64,000 nucleotides of DNA from Cyclospora cayetanensis (Eukaryota > Apicomplexa > Conoidasida > Eucoccidiorida > Eimeriidae). Positions 46,482-59,850 of this stretch are shown piece after piece (position 1 is the stretch's first letter; every line of letters starts with the position of its first letter). The position numbers and the translations under genes are program-made. The notes below the pieces were generated by a model. That model did not search any database. It was given only the letters and a program-made list of their open reading frames with translations, and was not told the origin of the DNA. The stretch covers positions 1 to 64,000 of the forward strand of contig NW_020312122.1 in the NCBI RefSeq assembly GCF_002999335.1, in the 5' to 3' direction.

Positions 46482-49400
46482 AGGTTTTATTTGCACTTAG
46501 TAGGGCAGAATTTCGTTGCTATTGCTACCGGCACACACCCAAGACAGCGAAGGCCTGTCGCGGTGACGCTGAATCCAGATACCGCTGTACTGACTCCGGA
46601 CTGTAGGCATGCCCACACCAGCCCCTCCAGAGTCTGACTTCACATGGTCTCATTTCCACAAACTCAAGTCGTAGCCACCACTTGCGGGATGGCCTTTAGA
46701 ATGGATCTGTTTTGCCATGATCATTATCAACTTGTGGTACACAGTCCACCAGTTGTGCCTAGAATTTGTTACTTGCGGACTTTCCAGTCCATCTAGGCTC
46801 ATCACAGCCTACCGATATCAGTGTGCGCGCGCTAGATGCACAGAGGGCCAAACATGCTGTAGAAAACTCATTAGTTCCACTTGTATCGATGGTAAAGAAA
46901 GGGCAGCAAGTGATGAGAGAATCGCCACAGGTTCGAGCCATTGCCTCGCTAGTTTCTTCGTCTGATCGTCCTTCTTTGTACGCTACAGGCCTTTCAATTT
47001 ACTGAAAGCAAAGCCTCAAGTGGAAAACGTGCGACTGACCACGGCCTGCCACAACTTAGTGCCTGCACTTTCTGCAGAATTTTCAAGAACACATTCGTTC
47101 ACTTACAGCCGCTCGTTGAATCTTCAGGCCATCTGCGGGACTGTTGATTCCGGCGAAGGTCCAGGTAAGGATTGGTGGATCGCTCCTCCTGCTGAACAAT
47201 AATGGAAGAGACATTCTTCCACTGCACTACTACACTTCTCTACTAGTTTTTTTTCACCACAGTAGAGATAATTGATGCAAGCGGTATGCTCACGGCAAAA
47301 TAGATCCCCAAATATTGTGTGCGAATGCACTTTATGGTTCTACCTGCCCTTCAGCCTCTATGGGGTGCGCTGTATTCTGCTCTTGTCAACACACAGGCGG
47401 GCTGAGAAGTCATGCCAAAGCCCAAAGGCCACTATGGGCTGTCTATCCCAAAATAGACTTCAAAAGGGCAAGTGAGGTCTGTAGATTACGTGCGCGAGTG
47501 ATTTACACTTTCCCGCTACGCGTATGTTGAGCGAACCAATTTGCTAATCTGAGCCCGATTGCCTGAATACTCTAATGGCCCTCTCTGTCCGAGAGTCCGC
47601 AGACAGAGCCACTCGACAGATTTCTCCATATCCTTTCCGCAATAAACGGTTCACATGTAAAGGCTGCTTTGAGGGCGCGTGAAGGCTGAGGGTGTCTTTA
47701 CTTGGACCTGAATAAGGCAGCTGTGCTGCGCAGGCCACAACGCACCCAACCAGAAAAAATGCAAAGTCAGGAGTAAGGATGCAGCCATGTGCAAGAAGGC
47801 ACTGCTATAAGCCTGATATAAAGCGCATCTCAACAGCAAAGTCGAAAAGTGACACTGCCACCGTTCATGCTTCTGTTGGATGCTACGCATGCCCGCATCG
47901 ACGCTGTAACACTTCACTCTCCTGCTTTGATCTTGGCGATGTCAGGAAGTAAAAAATTTAAACGCTCATAAAAACAAGTGTTTTAAAGCCCTTTTTTGTG
48001 TTATCACGGACGAAAGCTACTGTAGAGTAAGCCTTAGGTTCAACCGCGTTTCCTTCTCAACCCGAAGTTTGTCTCTAAGTACTTCAGTCTCACTTAGGAC
48101 GCAGAGACACCGTGGACTCTTTAAGGCAGCTGGAAGCTCACTGCGCGTGCAAAGATTATCATGCTTTGATTTTAAAGTAGGAACATCGGAAGCACAATAC
48201 AGAGTTAAGGGGACTCTTGCGGTTGGGAGTAAAACAGAGTCTCCTGCAAGCGTTGTAAACCCCGGTTTTTAACCCAATGCATAGTAGCCTCTACCAAAGG
48301 CAAGCCTTATGCGCTCGCTCTCCCAGGTGCGTTGGCCTTGTGCACGTGCTTATGATCCCAAATAAGGTATCCGTTTGCAGTACGAAAGCTCACATCTTTG
48401 CAATCCGTTTGCAGGCTCTTCTGGAGCGGTACGCCTCTTGCATATCCTCTGATGCTCCCCCTTGAATGCTGGGGATGGATATAACTGTCCTGGCTTCATA
48501 TGCTTCATTGGTTTCTTCAACGCGTTAGGTGAATATGGACACTTAAATGCTGAGTAAAGGGCAAGCAAAGCGGATCGGGCTTCCAGCAATGTGAGGTTGC
48601 TGCATATATTATTAGAGAGGGGCCTTTAGTACAAAACAGGCAAGATATAAATATCAGGAGGACAATCTGTACATCCACCAAGTACCGCCTTCGTTGCCAA
48701 GCTCATGGATATCTACATCGCAAGCCTAAGAATCTTCACTGCACAAAGCCACAAAGATATCAAGTTCTTCCAGGGCTTTCTGCCCATGAAACCTCGTCTG
48801 AACCAACAAAAGTGCGTGTAGTGAGGTCTGCGCTGTAGTGATTGCTACCTGAAGTGTGTCAAACATTAAAATGGCCACCTCTTTTGTGCGCCTTCTTCAC
48901 AATGTATGTTATCTCGAGTTCTGTTACCTAATTGCTTCACAAGCAACCTTGGAAGAAAGCCTTTAGCAAGAGCTAAGCTCGTTAGCACATGCTAGTTCAA
49001 ACGGCAGCCATGCTCCAGGGTCTGCGTAAACGCGCTCTTATCCACAAGCTCGGCAGGAAAGTAGAACTTCTGTTCCGCAACATGCTATGAAGCTAATATC
49101 CTCACTTTGGCATCTAGGTCTGCCCCTCCTGCCCCTCTAGCCATCACCCCTCCGTCAAACTTCAGAACGTTTAAAACGTAATCTTACTAAAAGCCGTCCA
49201 AAGTGTGTTTACACAGCACATACTCAGGAGCTACTGAATCAACACAACAAATTTTGTACATGCAACTAGCCTGTTCTGCCGTAGCCCATCCACATGGGTG
49301 GTGTCGCATTAGCCACATTAAGCTATGCAGTTCTAATACGTAATGCTTCCTGCTTGGGCCTGCATATAGAGAGCCATTAACTCAGCCTAAATAAATTTCC

Positions 49401-51276
49401 AGCCTTTCTCCAAGAAGTGCTTCTTCTGCCCCCATCCACACAGTTTTTGCTTGGGAGAAGGAGGAGCACTGCCAAGGTAGTTGCATGGACTGCTGTATTT
49501 GTGCATACAGCCAGTTGCAGAGAGCTGTACTCAGTTGCATAAAAACTCAGGCACGCATCACCCATCCTTTTACTGCATGCTCTTGGAGCTAGTATACTAT
49601 ATTCTCTGCAGTGCTCAGCCCGTTGTGTGGCTCCTCATAAAGTCTTCATACGAAGACTCTCTGGAGTGGGCTTACCAACGTTTCGCCAGTTTCAACTACG
49701 TGGGTTATATCTGACAAAGAAATAGGAATAACTACAATTTGATATGGCTGCTAGTGTATGTTATTTGTAGCAGAGGACACTTAGCTCCAAGCTAAAAGGC
49801 ATCAGTGCTGTGTGCCTGTGCGCTTTAGGCCGTGTTTCGAAATTAGCATTGTTTGATGCAGGTGGTTAAAGGGGGAACGACACTGATGCACCCTAAGGGC
49901 CTCCTCTGTCGCACTTCATGTCAGAACCTTCGACATAAGGCCGGCACGAACGGGGGTAAGATATCCTTAAGAGCTGCACCCACTAATTGTGTATAAACTT
50001 TTGCTATGGGTTTGGATTTGAAACCTAGAAAGGGCCTAGAAGCCGGAGCGTCACAACTTCATTCCCAAACCAGCAAAAACATAAAAGACTGTCTTTCAGT
50101 GCTCCCCGTTAGAACCATACCCTGCTTTCCTTGTTCCCTTCCTCCTCAGTATGTCTGCCTAAGGGCAAAGTGGACAGCTGAGGTGCGCAGAGCTGCACCC
50201 TCCGTGAATCACAGAGCTTTATGCGTTCGCTCTCAGTTGCATGTGCAACACCGCGCACAGGAGCGAAGAGCTTTTATTCTCATAGTTTGGGCTAGTCCTC
50301 CTCTGTAATAAATGAGTAATATGCACAAGTAAGCAACCAAGTCAATTCTCAATGCCTTCTTGGTCAGTATAGCAGGCAGCCTTGAACCTGCCAAAATGCA
50401 ATTCGGCCTGATACAGTCGATGCTGCACGGCCCGCTTCCTTAGCTAGACTCGAAGGAAACTAATTGGACAAATCCATTATCTCCGAGTAAGACCGCCATT
50501 ATCCTATGTATTTTTACACTGATCATGAACGCGGATTCGCCTTTCTTCAGCCAAAATTATCTTGACCATTTGTTTGACTGGAGTCGCGCGTAGCTCAATG
50601 AAGATCGCAAGAAATTGAGGAAGGACGTGGAGGCTTTCGGCGCATTGCTTCTCTCTCGTTAATTTTTTCACAGCGAAGCTTTCAATGGGAAGATAGTCTC
50701 AATGCGCGTATAAGGGGGCCAAGATGTGGTCCCTCTTCATTTTACGGGTGCTCGTCTGACTCAATTTTCCGGTAGTTTCTGACGGCAAAATCCATTTTAT
50801 TGGCGTTTCCATCGTTTCTTGAGAGATTTAAGCAGCAGGTATCGTATTTCTAGAAGCAGAGACTTGTGTTGGACGGCCTTCATGCAACAGGCAGAGTACC
50901 TAACGCCCACCGATCAGGCAGCACAGCATCCGCAGCAGCAGCTGCTAGCTGCACCCAGCTCCCTTCGCCTCCCTGAGCCTCCACTGCGCCTTTCTTGCTG
51001 CTTCTTCGTGTAGTTTATCCCGTGCTTACGTATCAAAACTCATCAGGTGTCTAATAAGCTCGTACCTCTCTTCAAGAGAACGACATTTTGTAGGGTCACC
51101 CTGCTGCTTCCGCTGCTGCTGCTGCACACCTGGTCTTCTCTCTGGAAGCACTACTGGTGTTTATGCGCCCCTAAATAGCTGCTGCTGAGTTCTCTGTCTC
51201 TTCTTCCAATTTTTCACTGCACTGTCAGTACACTCGGGCGGTGCTTTTGAAACCTCCGTTTGCGTCTTCCGACGCG
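46482..51276. other. 4.8-kb gene-poor stretch
   Basis: Many short frames, none with a recognised domain, splice structure or coding bias. Frames at 46766-47005 (plus) and 50006-50308 (plus) are the longest protein-like ones; I do not call them genes. Higher A/T content and lack of CAG runs contrast with the flanking gene islands. Probably retroelement-derived or true intergenic DNA; I could not identify a specific element. Confidence 0.35.
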
Positions 51277-52245
51277 ATGGAAACCTCCTCCTCAGACTCC
51301 GAGGGGGCCCCCCATAAAGGAGCGCTCCATTGCGCTCTCCAGCCTTCTGATGGGACGCACTCTTTCTGCTCTGGAGTCTCGCAACTCAAAGGAGAAGACC
51401 ACGGGGGGGCCCCCCTCGGACCTGCAGCAGGTCTCCGCGTAGAGGGGCCCCCACGCTCCGGCGATCTGATTTCTTTCTTCACCAATAATACCTCTTTTCT
51501 GAGACTCAGGGGCCCCTCTGGCGTAGGGCTGTCGTTTAGGTGGCCTTTAGGCTTCCAAACAGGCATCTGGAAGGCTGGGGAGTGCGACATCTCCGAGGAA
51601 GCGCCGTACTGGGAGAGCAAGCCTCTCATGAGTCCTTCCAAAGAGGCTGCATTCCGCATCGCAAAACTTCCCGCCAACGATGAGGCTGCCTCCCCAACAT
51701 CTCAGTCTCCGAGTTGGAGCTCCTTGTTGCTGCCTAAAGCGCACGGAGACGAGGCAGGTCCTTGCGCCCCCTTGGTCTTAGACAGTGAAGGGCGCTATCT
51801 GCCGGTGGAGTGCGAGCGCTTGTTATTCCTTTCCGCCTTGTTTCTGTGTCTCAATCCAATAGGCGCCTTCTACTTCGGCTGCGTCGGAATGGGCTGCTTG
51901 TCTTTGCTTCTCTTCGTGACCTCGCTGCTGCACTGGTGTCGCCCTCGGCTGGGGTGGAGACGGACGGTGGATATTTTTACAGCTCGCTTCGTAGTCTTGA
52001 CTTTCTGCTTCATCACAGTAAACTCGGCACCGCCCCTCGTCTGTACAGTGTATCTGTGGGCCTTCCTCCTCGTCTTGGCTCTGCACGCGCTCGGCTGGCG
52101 TTTCGCCAGACACCAGCGGCATTTGGAAGGAACCCTCTGTCATGTCTGCCTGCACTGCGTCGGGACGGCAGTCAACCTCCTCCTTTTCTCTGCGATTGGA
52201 GCCCCCTCTTCGCTCATCCCTGAGGGATGGGCTGGCCTTTTTTGA
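51277..52245 (+). CDS. Polytopic membrane protein, family unrecognised
   Basis: From the ATG at 51277, 322 residues. The N-terminal 170 are Ser/Pro/Gly-rich and probably cytosolic or disordered. From about residue 182 come about five hydrophobic segments (LLFLSALFLCLNPIGAFYFG; GMGCLSLLLFVTSLLHW; FVVLTFCFITV; TVYLWAFLLVLALHAL; HVCLHCVGTAVNLLLF) separated by short basic loops such as CRPRLGWRR and GWRFARHQRH. No family pattern is recognised and no signal peptide is present. It ends GWAGLF. An in-frame GTG 36 bases upstream is not used as start. Confidence 0.65.
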   Translation: METSSSDSEGAPHKGALHCALQPSDGTHSFCSGVSQLKGEDHGGAPLGPAAGLRVEGPPRSGDLISFFTNNTSFLRLRGPSGVGLSFRWPLGFQTGIWKAGECDISEEAPYWESKPLMSPSKEAAFRIAKLPANDEAASPTSQSPSWSSLLLPKAHGDEAGPCAPLVLDSEGRYLPVECERLLFLSALFLCLNPIGAFYFGCVGMGCLSLLLFVTSLLHWCRPRLGWRRTVDIFTARFVVLTFCFITVNSAPPLVCTVYLWAFLLVLALHALGWRFARHQRHLEGTLCHVCLHCVGTAVNLLLFSAIGAPSSLIPEGWAGLF

Positions 52246-53633
52246 GCCAGTTTCGCAGGTGGCAGAAAAAAGAGCAGCTGCTAGTTCGCCTCCCCTGCGG
52301 AGGGCAGCACCAGAACCGTTCCAGTCGGCAGATACCCTTTCCGTGCCTCAGCTGAGCTGCTAGGGCTTCTGCAGCAGCCGTGTAAGACTGCCTCATTTGC
52401 AAGGACGAGACAGCAACGGAGAAATCAAAAGCGACACAATCAGCGCACTTACCGGAGGAATAACGCTGCCGCGATGCTGCCTGGAATGTAGTTTTTTTAG
52501 CTCCCGTTTCTCACACAGACGGAGTTAGGGCATCTCGCGAGCCCGTTGTCAGACTGCGCAGGTGTGTATAGCGGAGTATACGCAGCAGCAGCGGCACGGA
52601 CTGTAATGGCGCGCTGCGGCAGCAGCAGCGGCACTGTCAGGGAGTCAAAGCCAAGTTTTTTGTTGATTCAGAGGCTCAGGGTGTGCACCCTTGAGGATTG
52701 CCCACCAAGGGCCTGGTGTTGCTGCTGCGCGAAAGAAGCGGCGAGGCGAGGCGAGGCGAGGCAAGATGGTTGAAACACGCAATCTCGGGAGCGGCTAAAT
52801 AGGTGGCACTTGCGGCGTCTTGAAAAAAAGCGGCACAGAGGGCAGAGGAGCAGCAAGAGGCCGCGGCATAAAAATACCAGCATCGGCGAATGCAGCAGAA
52901 GCAACAGCAGTGCCAAGAGCACAAGTGAGAGCGGGGGAACCTGGAAGTTGTTACCCAGCTGGAATACTTCGCGCTCACGGCATTAAGGGGGCCAAAATTG
53001 TTGCTTCAGTTTTTAGGTGTGGGTGTAGTACGCCCTCAAGGAAAACCGTAAAGCGTGCTGTGTATGTATATATATATATACATGTATATGTATGTGTACC
53101 TAACAGATATGCACATCGCAAAAGGCGCAGTGGGTGCGACTACATCGGAGGGGACCATTTGATCTCTTCTTACAAACGACCCCAGTAGGGGTGTCTGGAC
53201 TGCGTCGGGGCACATGTATGTTACACTAAGCCTCGGATAGGTTTACGGGCATGGAGGCTACCGTTGTAACTCTAGATATTGTTCGCGGTGCGGACGACGG
53301 AGCACGCTTGAGTTCTTGTTAGACGGGTTGGGGAGGAGACCACGCGTCTGGGGTGTTGTCTAAAGCAGACCTTATATTTGAGAGAGAGAGACAGACAGGT
53401 GTTCACCGACCAGAGGCACACGTTTGGTTCTTCAAGGCCCCGAGTGAGAGCGGCCAAACACATTAAATAGCGCAGCATTGAAACACGCGTAGCCTGGTGC
53501 GCGAGAGACGGCGGAGGCGCGTAGGTACACCCACGACTTGCCATGCCACCCAAAGGCTGGATCTGCAACGAGCTTCATCGGGGAGCCAGCTTAGGCCTCA
53601 GAAACACTTTCACTGCTGCGGATAGCGCTTGTT
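52246..53633. other. Intergenic between convergent genes, simple repeats
   Basis: No supported gene. Contains CAG/CTG stretches at 52580-52635, a GGCGA pentamer repeat at 52741-52763, and a TA/TG-rich stretch near 53065-53100. Probably 3' untranslated and flanking DNA of the genes on both sides. Confidence 0.4.
52741..52763. repeat. Short GCGAG/GGCGA pentamer tandem repeat
   Basis: About four tandem copies of GGCGA (GCGAGGCGAGGCGAGGCGAG). Non-coding. Confidence 0.7.
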
Positions 53634-56600
53634 TTACAGTGACGAAAAGACAGGGGAGGTGCGCCCCCCCTGTGGGCTCCACGACCTCCCGAGGGAGAGG
53701 GCCTCTAGGGCCCTTTGCTGCTGCTGATGAACTGTCGGCGCAAACTGGAGTTGCATCATGCGCTCTTTCATGACACCCCAGCTGCGCAGCATGTGCCCCT
53801 TCTCGAAGGGTGTCTCAGGGGCAGGCCCCTCAGACACCCTTTGACGCCTGATCCTGCTACCCCTAAGATACTTGGCCTTTCTAATGCATATCCCCAAGAC
53901 ACCCTCCTCGTCCTCTGCCCTCAAGCTGTCCGCTTCGCTCACCTCGTCATACACCGTGATCGGGCGTGCCGTGTCGCAGTAAAATACCGTGACAGGCAGC
54001 ACCCGTTCCTGAACATCCCCTTGAAGGCCATCCTCGTGCTCGCGTCTCAAGCTCCTGACCATGGTGGCCGTCGGCGTCGTCTTTTCTTCAGACCTCTCTT
54101 CTTCCGCAGTAAGATCCTGCCCTTCCTGCTCTTCCCCCAGCACGAAGGAGCTCCACTCCTCGTCGCTCCAGCCACGGGTGAGAGACGACCACTCCGGGCT
54201 GTCCAAGGCCTTGTAAACATCACTGCGGTTTTTGCACGGAGGGCTTCCACGCGCACTTTCCTGGGTGCAGCGCTCAAAGGGAGATTGACTCTTGCCTTCT
54301 GCTGCGCGCTTCTGGGAGTGCTCAGCACGCATCCCTAACAAGAGCGAAACAGCTCCCAGCACCGTAAGGGGGGCCCTTGAGCGACTTCCGCGGCGGCTGC
54401 TGCTGCCAGCAGGCTCCGAAGCAGGCTCTCTAGTGTCCGCTGCGATGCGAGGGGGCGGACCCCTTCCCTCTGGAGGGCAGGAAACATTTGATGAAGAATT
54501 TTCTTTCCCGAGGGCCCCCTCCCCTTTAGCTGCAACCGTAGTTGATGTGTCTGCTAGAGGCGACGCTAGCGGAGGAAACGAGGAGACCTTTGCTGCCTCT
54601 GTTTCAGAGCTTGGGAGAGTGCGCGGCTTTCCACTTTTCTCAGAGGTAGTAAGCACTGGAGGGGTAGGGGGGGGCCCCACCCCGACAAAGGCGGCCTCAC
54701 CAGGGAGCTCTCTAGAAGGCCCACTATCCTCCCCCTTTACATCCTTCACTGGTAATACAGACTTCTCCGAAACCACCACACAGGCATCGTTCGGGCACCC
54801 TTCAAAAGCACTTTTTAAGCCTTCTTTGGGAATATCCTCGAGAGGCTTCGCAGTAGGGGAACGTACAACTGCTTCCAAGGGCCCAGGTGATTTCCTATTA
54901 TCCTTAGCGGTACGCACTTTCGGGGGTGTCTTTCCTGGTCCTAGCTGCGACTGCGTGGGGCCCCCACAAAGACTTTCAGGTGCAAGAGGGGCTACAGGCT
55001 TTTTCTTCGAGAGAGGTACTTTCACGGCGTCCAAGAGGCTTTTCTCGGGAACAATCCTGGAAGCAGCGGCAGGCAAGGACTCTTTTTCTACGGCCCCCCC
55101 GCCTGTACTTGGAGATAGAGAGGAGCTCCTGTTCTGCACAGGCGCCTTAGTGCCTGCAGAAAGGGGCGCATCTGTGTTCTGACGCCCTACTGGAGGAGGC
55201 CCCTCTAAAAGCGCGTTGTGCTGCGTTGAGGAGTCTTTCTCGGAAGCTGAGAGAGCTGCTTGGTCAGCAAGTAGGAGAACCTGTAATTGCGGGGGCTTCT
55301 TCCCAGTGACCTTCGAGGGGCCTGTAGAAGCTTTCGGGAGGTCTTGTGCGAGATACTGCTTCTCGTGCATTTTTGCCAGAACTCCCTGCGACTTATGGGA
55401 AGCCCCTTTCGCTGTTGAAGCTTCCCCTTTGGGAGCTTGATTTGCTCCTTCTTTGCAACAAAATCCTTCTTCCGCAATGCCCGCGTTTATGCCAGCTTTG
55501 AGGGCCCCCTTAGGGACTACTGACGCTTCTTTTTTCAAAGCACTCTCGCCTGTGGTTTCCTTCGGTGCAGATTCCTTACCACCCTCCTTAGACAGGGTGC
55601 GCTTAGGCGGGCTCAAAGGCGTCTTTTCTGGCTGCCCCCGTGGCGGCCTCTGGCTATGCACCAACTGCCGGGCGAGTCCAGCATGTTGCTGCATGATTTG
55701 CCTCTTTCTAGCCATGCAGTTGACTTGCTCTCTCATGCCAAGCCCTGCCGCATTGCTGCTGCTGCTGCTGCCACGACTACAGCCGCTCCCGCTGCTGCTC
55801 TGCCGACTACCGCCATAGAGGGGGGTCTGCTGCCCGCTGCTTTTGCTGCTGATGCTGCTGAAAGAGCTGATGTCTTCGCTGCTGACACTCCTCCCCCTGT
55901 GGCTCTTCGCGGAGCGGCAGCCCCTCCTGGCCGCTGGCGACACCCTGTTGGCAGAGTACACGCCAACAGGCTGTCTGGGAGTCTCCCTTAAGGCAGTAGC
56001 TCGAGCCACTGGCGGCTCGAGAGGGGCCCCCTCTAGGACCCCTCCAGTCGCCGAGGGCCTTCCAGAAGGCGGCGACGCCCCCACGTGCTGCTCCGATTGG
56101 AAGCCTTTCTCTGGATCTCCCCGAGGGTACAGCGCGTCTCCTGCGTCGGAGGCTTCCCCAAATAGAGTGCCAGTGGCACTGCTAAAGCCGGCTGACTCTG
56201 CTGCAGAGAGCCCGCTGCGCTCTCCAAGGGCTTGAGACTCCACAAGCGTCCCACAGGAGGCCTCAGACTTGCGGAGACAGCTCGCTGAAGGCTCTGAATC
56301 ATTCATGGGCCCCTCCATCACGCAGCACCGCGCCAAGCGGCGGAATTCCCGGCGCAAAGGAACGGGCAAAAGACGGAACACGTCAACGAGCATTTTGCAA
56401 AGGCGTTGCGTCTGAAAGCCAAGCACAAAGAGGAATCTTTGAAATATTGAGTAATTGCGAGTTCGAACATCTGAAAAAGCAATACTAAATACGTCACCCA
56501 AAGCGTTACATGCTCCCGCGTGTCTCGGCCTACCTCTTCTCCTTCCTCACGCAGCGCTGCCTCTAAGATTCGCGTCTCGTTGGCTTTAGGAGGTCCATAC

Positions 56601-57932
56601 ACCTCAGCTCCCTGGACCCTGCGGCGAACACAGCGGAACACAAGCAGTGTTTGCGGTTTGAGGGCCCCACTAAGGCTGGCAGCCTCAACGAGGGGCCTTA
56701 GACACGTGGGCGTCTTACAGGATCAGCTTCTCGCTGTATTGCAAACGCTTACAAGCCTTCCAAGGCTTTTTGCCTTTGGACCGAGGCTGGTCCTGCTGTG
56801 CCTTCCTGGCGGGTGCTGCAACGGCAGACGCTTTCGGCTGCTGCTCCGTCATAGCCCTCAACGATGCCGTACACTTCGAGGCCCTAAAAAACACGCGAAA
56901 CAGCCACAATGCCGTTAAAGTCGCCTTTTTTTTCTGCAGCTTTGGGCTCGCACGCCTTGACTAGAACGCAGGGAGGTCTTATTTCTGGTTCTCCCGCCTG
57001 TATCTTTCTAGCTGCTACATGCATTCCCTACCCTGTGCGCGTGTCATACCCTGCAGCTCTTCTGTATGCCCCCAAAGGCCTTCGCCCCCGCTTCCGGCTG
57101 CATTGCTTCCTTTCTCTGTAACCTAGTGTATCCAAGCACTCCTTACCTGAAGAGACTTTCTACCCACGCGTCCCTCTCTTCTTCTGTGGCCGCAAATAGC
57201 AAAATGTGATTTCTGTCGTTCCAATGCAACGCCAGCCCGAATCCCAGGCTCTCAGAGGCGCAAGCGCCTCCCAAGCAGTCCTCAGCCTCACCTGTGGACG
57301 CATATATGTATGTATATATATCGCATTTAGCAGAAAGTGGCAATAGCGGCAGGAGTAGCGAAAAGCTGCCTTCTCTATGCGAAACAATGCGAGCAGAAGG
57401 GTTAGCAGATAGGAGCGCCTCTCGTATAGCCTGGCCTTGTACAGGCCTCAACCCGAAAAAGATCGCCCCTCGCTGTTTTTCCCCTCGTAGGCCGTCCGTC
57501 CTCCCGCGGCTTGTGAGCTTCGAAAAAGAGCGGGAATACCAAGCAAGCCAGCAAGCTAATGAACTTCTCTGGCTGCCTGCAAACGCAGCTGGAAGGCTGG
57601 GAGAGGCAAAGCATCGTACCGTCGATTCGGCATACTGTGCAGCCATCTAGCCAGAGAACGAGGATCTCCGCATCGTCAGCCCCCACGTGCTCCCTAATAA
57701 AGAGGAGGTTTGCAATTAACGTGAAGTGGAACGTTTCGCACAGCCCTGGCGCGGATGCATCAGCAGCTGCTGCTTTTGCTGCTCCTCTTCCTCCTGCTGC
57801 TGCGGCTGCTTGGTGCGCTGCCTGTACGGTGTACTCAAGAAGATAGCCAGAGCGCAACGGTCGTGTAAAGCACGGGGGTAACCGAGCCCTCCCAGCAAGG
57901 AAGGCTTCATGGTGAGGTGCAACAAGCCGCAT
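53634..57932 (-). CDS. PH-domain protein with long disordered C-terminal region, five exons
   Basis: Exons 57932-57620, 57291-57147, 56883-56719, 56618-56534 and 56411-53634 join in phase (1, 2, 2, 0; donors GTACGA, GTAAGG, GTAAGA, GTAGGC) to about 1,161 residues. Residues about 28-152 form a pleckstrin-homology domain, split over the first two exons: SGYLLEYT, FHFTLIANLLFIREHV, LWLDGCTVCRIDG, then LGFGLALHWNDRNHILLFAA and EEERDAWVESLF with the invariant Trp. The third exon adds a basic Lys/Ala/Gln-rich stretch; the fourth an amphipathic EVYGPPKANETRILEAALRE segment. The 926-codon last exon is Ser/Pro/Lys-rich, probably disordered. PH domains bind phosphoinositides, so a membrane-associated adaptor is likely (inference). 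An upstream start is possible. Confidence 0.75.
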
Positions 57933-59850
57933 ACTCGCAGCTTGTACATACACAATCGGTGGACTTCGCGAGAGAGCGCAGAGGCGTTACATCCAAGAAA
58001 GAACGTTGGAAGACTGCCTGGAAGCTCGGGTGTATGGACACCCAAAACGCATGACGTAGGAGGTACGGGGCCAGAACACACAACGCATTCGAGAGCAAGC
58101 GGCACTCGACAGTGTCTTCCGCACGGCGGAGGGACAGCTTTCACCTAGCACATCGGGAAAAGACAACTCGTCCTTAGTCAGAGCAAACCCTTCGAATTTC
58201 AAATTAAGTGTACAACGCCATCGTGTTTAGGTCTGAAGGCTTGCCCTGCAGCGGCGTTTACACCCTGTCGGGTATGTCGTGATGAGACGGCACCACTGGT
58301 CCTTGCTACTGCTGCATTGAAGGGAAGCCCACACCTGTGCATTTCATGCCTTATAGCCGACGCATAAAGCCTTTAAACATGCTACAAAACAATTTAAGGG
58401 CATAAAAGCCGTGTATCAATATGCCGGATCCTCAGGTCTGAGGGGTGGCCAACGACTGACCTGCGGCACAGACACGAAGGTGGGTGGGGAGTTGCAAAGG
58501 AGTCAATAAGCACCTGAAGCAGTAACTGCATGTTTTTGAAACTCTAAATCCTAACTCTTAGAGACTAGGCAGTGCATTTGGGGGCGGGAGGGAGGTGTAT
58601 TCTGTTGTCTAGACCTTGGGTAGCGAGACATCTAGAACGGACTCAGGTACAGAATTCGAAGCCGAAGTGTATACGCATTCTTCCAGCAACCACGCCACTT
58701 AGAATAGCACCATCGGTGCGGCATCGCTCGCACAGCTTCAGGAAAAACGCTTTTCCGGAGGGCAGGGGCATCAAGAGTAGTAACACAGAGCGGCATCAAG
58801 GGTGACTCGTATACCACCAGCTTCTGCAACGGTGGTGTGAGACTGCCTTTGGAAAGTCCTTATCCTGCACCTTACTGAGCATGATTCGAGGTTCCAGTAA
58901 AGGAGTTTTCTGCGGTGTGGCGATAGCTAGCGGCAGAAGGCGAGGCAAGAGTGTGGCGCCCATCTCAACGAGAGGGGCAGGAAGAGTCGGGCTTCACAAT
59001 GGGGGAAGGGAGGACACAGGAAAGAAAGCACAAATTTCGCTTCAATAGACGGAGGTTCTGGATCTACTGGCTCTACAGAAGGCGCCTGATGGGCACCACA
59101 AAATCCCAACGCTGAATCCTCCCTCTGCGTGCGCGTGCTCTGTTTGCGAGCATACGAATCTGTACAAACACAGTATGCTATAGACACACCAAGAGACACG
59201 GACGACTAGCCGTCAATCTGCATCGCGCCGTCAGAGAGAGTGGAGGAAGCACACCACTGCATTCCTGTATTCTTCTACAAAAGCTGGGTGCCGCAGTCCG
59301 CACTTTTGCGTAAAGGAGAAGTCTCCACATTCGAGATGCATGGAAACTGTCAAGTACATTCGTTCCGAGAAACTCTACTGGTTGCTCTACGCCATTTTCC
59401 CCTCCACCAGTTGGACACCAGTCCGCAACCGAGTGCTGTCTCACTACACGCCTGCTTCCGAACAGACTTGAAGCAAAGTTTTTCTTGTACAGGTGCTTGC
59501 TAACCACTGCTATTACGTACAGTTCCAATTCAGCGCGTACGCGGAGAGTCTGAGGCTTGCACTAAGGCTTGGAATAGGCCTACGGAGTAATATTCTCGGA
59601 GGTCTTGCTCTCTGTACATGTGCCCACATGCCTCTATGTGCCCACATGCCTCCGCCCCTGACAGTTCAATCTACTCTGCTTTCTCTAAGTGCTGCCTTCA
59701 GCGTATACCGATATCTTTGAGCGGTAGAATGCAGCGTAGCCTGCCATGGCTTGCCGCACGAGACGCGTGTTTGGAGTCTTAGAAAGGCTCCGCAGGAGCG
59801 TGTCTGCTTAACGCTCTCCTGTAGACCTCTTTGTCGCCTGTTCTCGTCTT
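57933..59850. other. Intergenic, nothing recognised
   Basis: Upstream of the PH-domain gene. No supported coding region; short frames only. Confidence 0.35.

Noticed and set aside
46766..47005. Plus-strand 79-codon frame as an extra exon or retroelement gag piece
   Set aside because: No match to the gag-like peptides in the other copies and no convincing splice pair to the EGF gene.
54292..55182. Plus-strand 296-codon frame
   Set aside because: Antisense to the disordered last exon of the PH-domain gene. The minus-strand frame is longer and joins the PH exons in phase.
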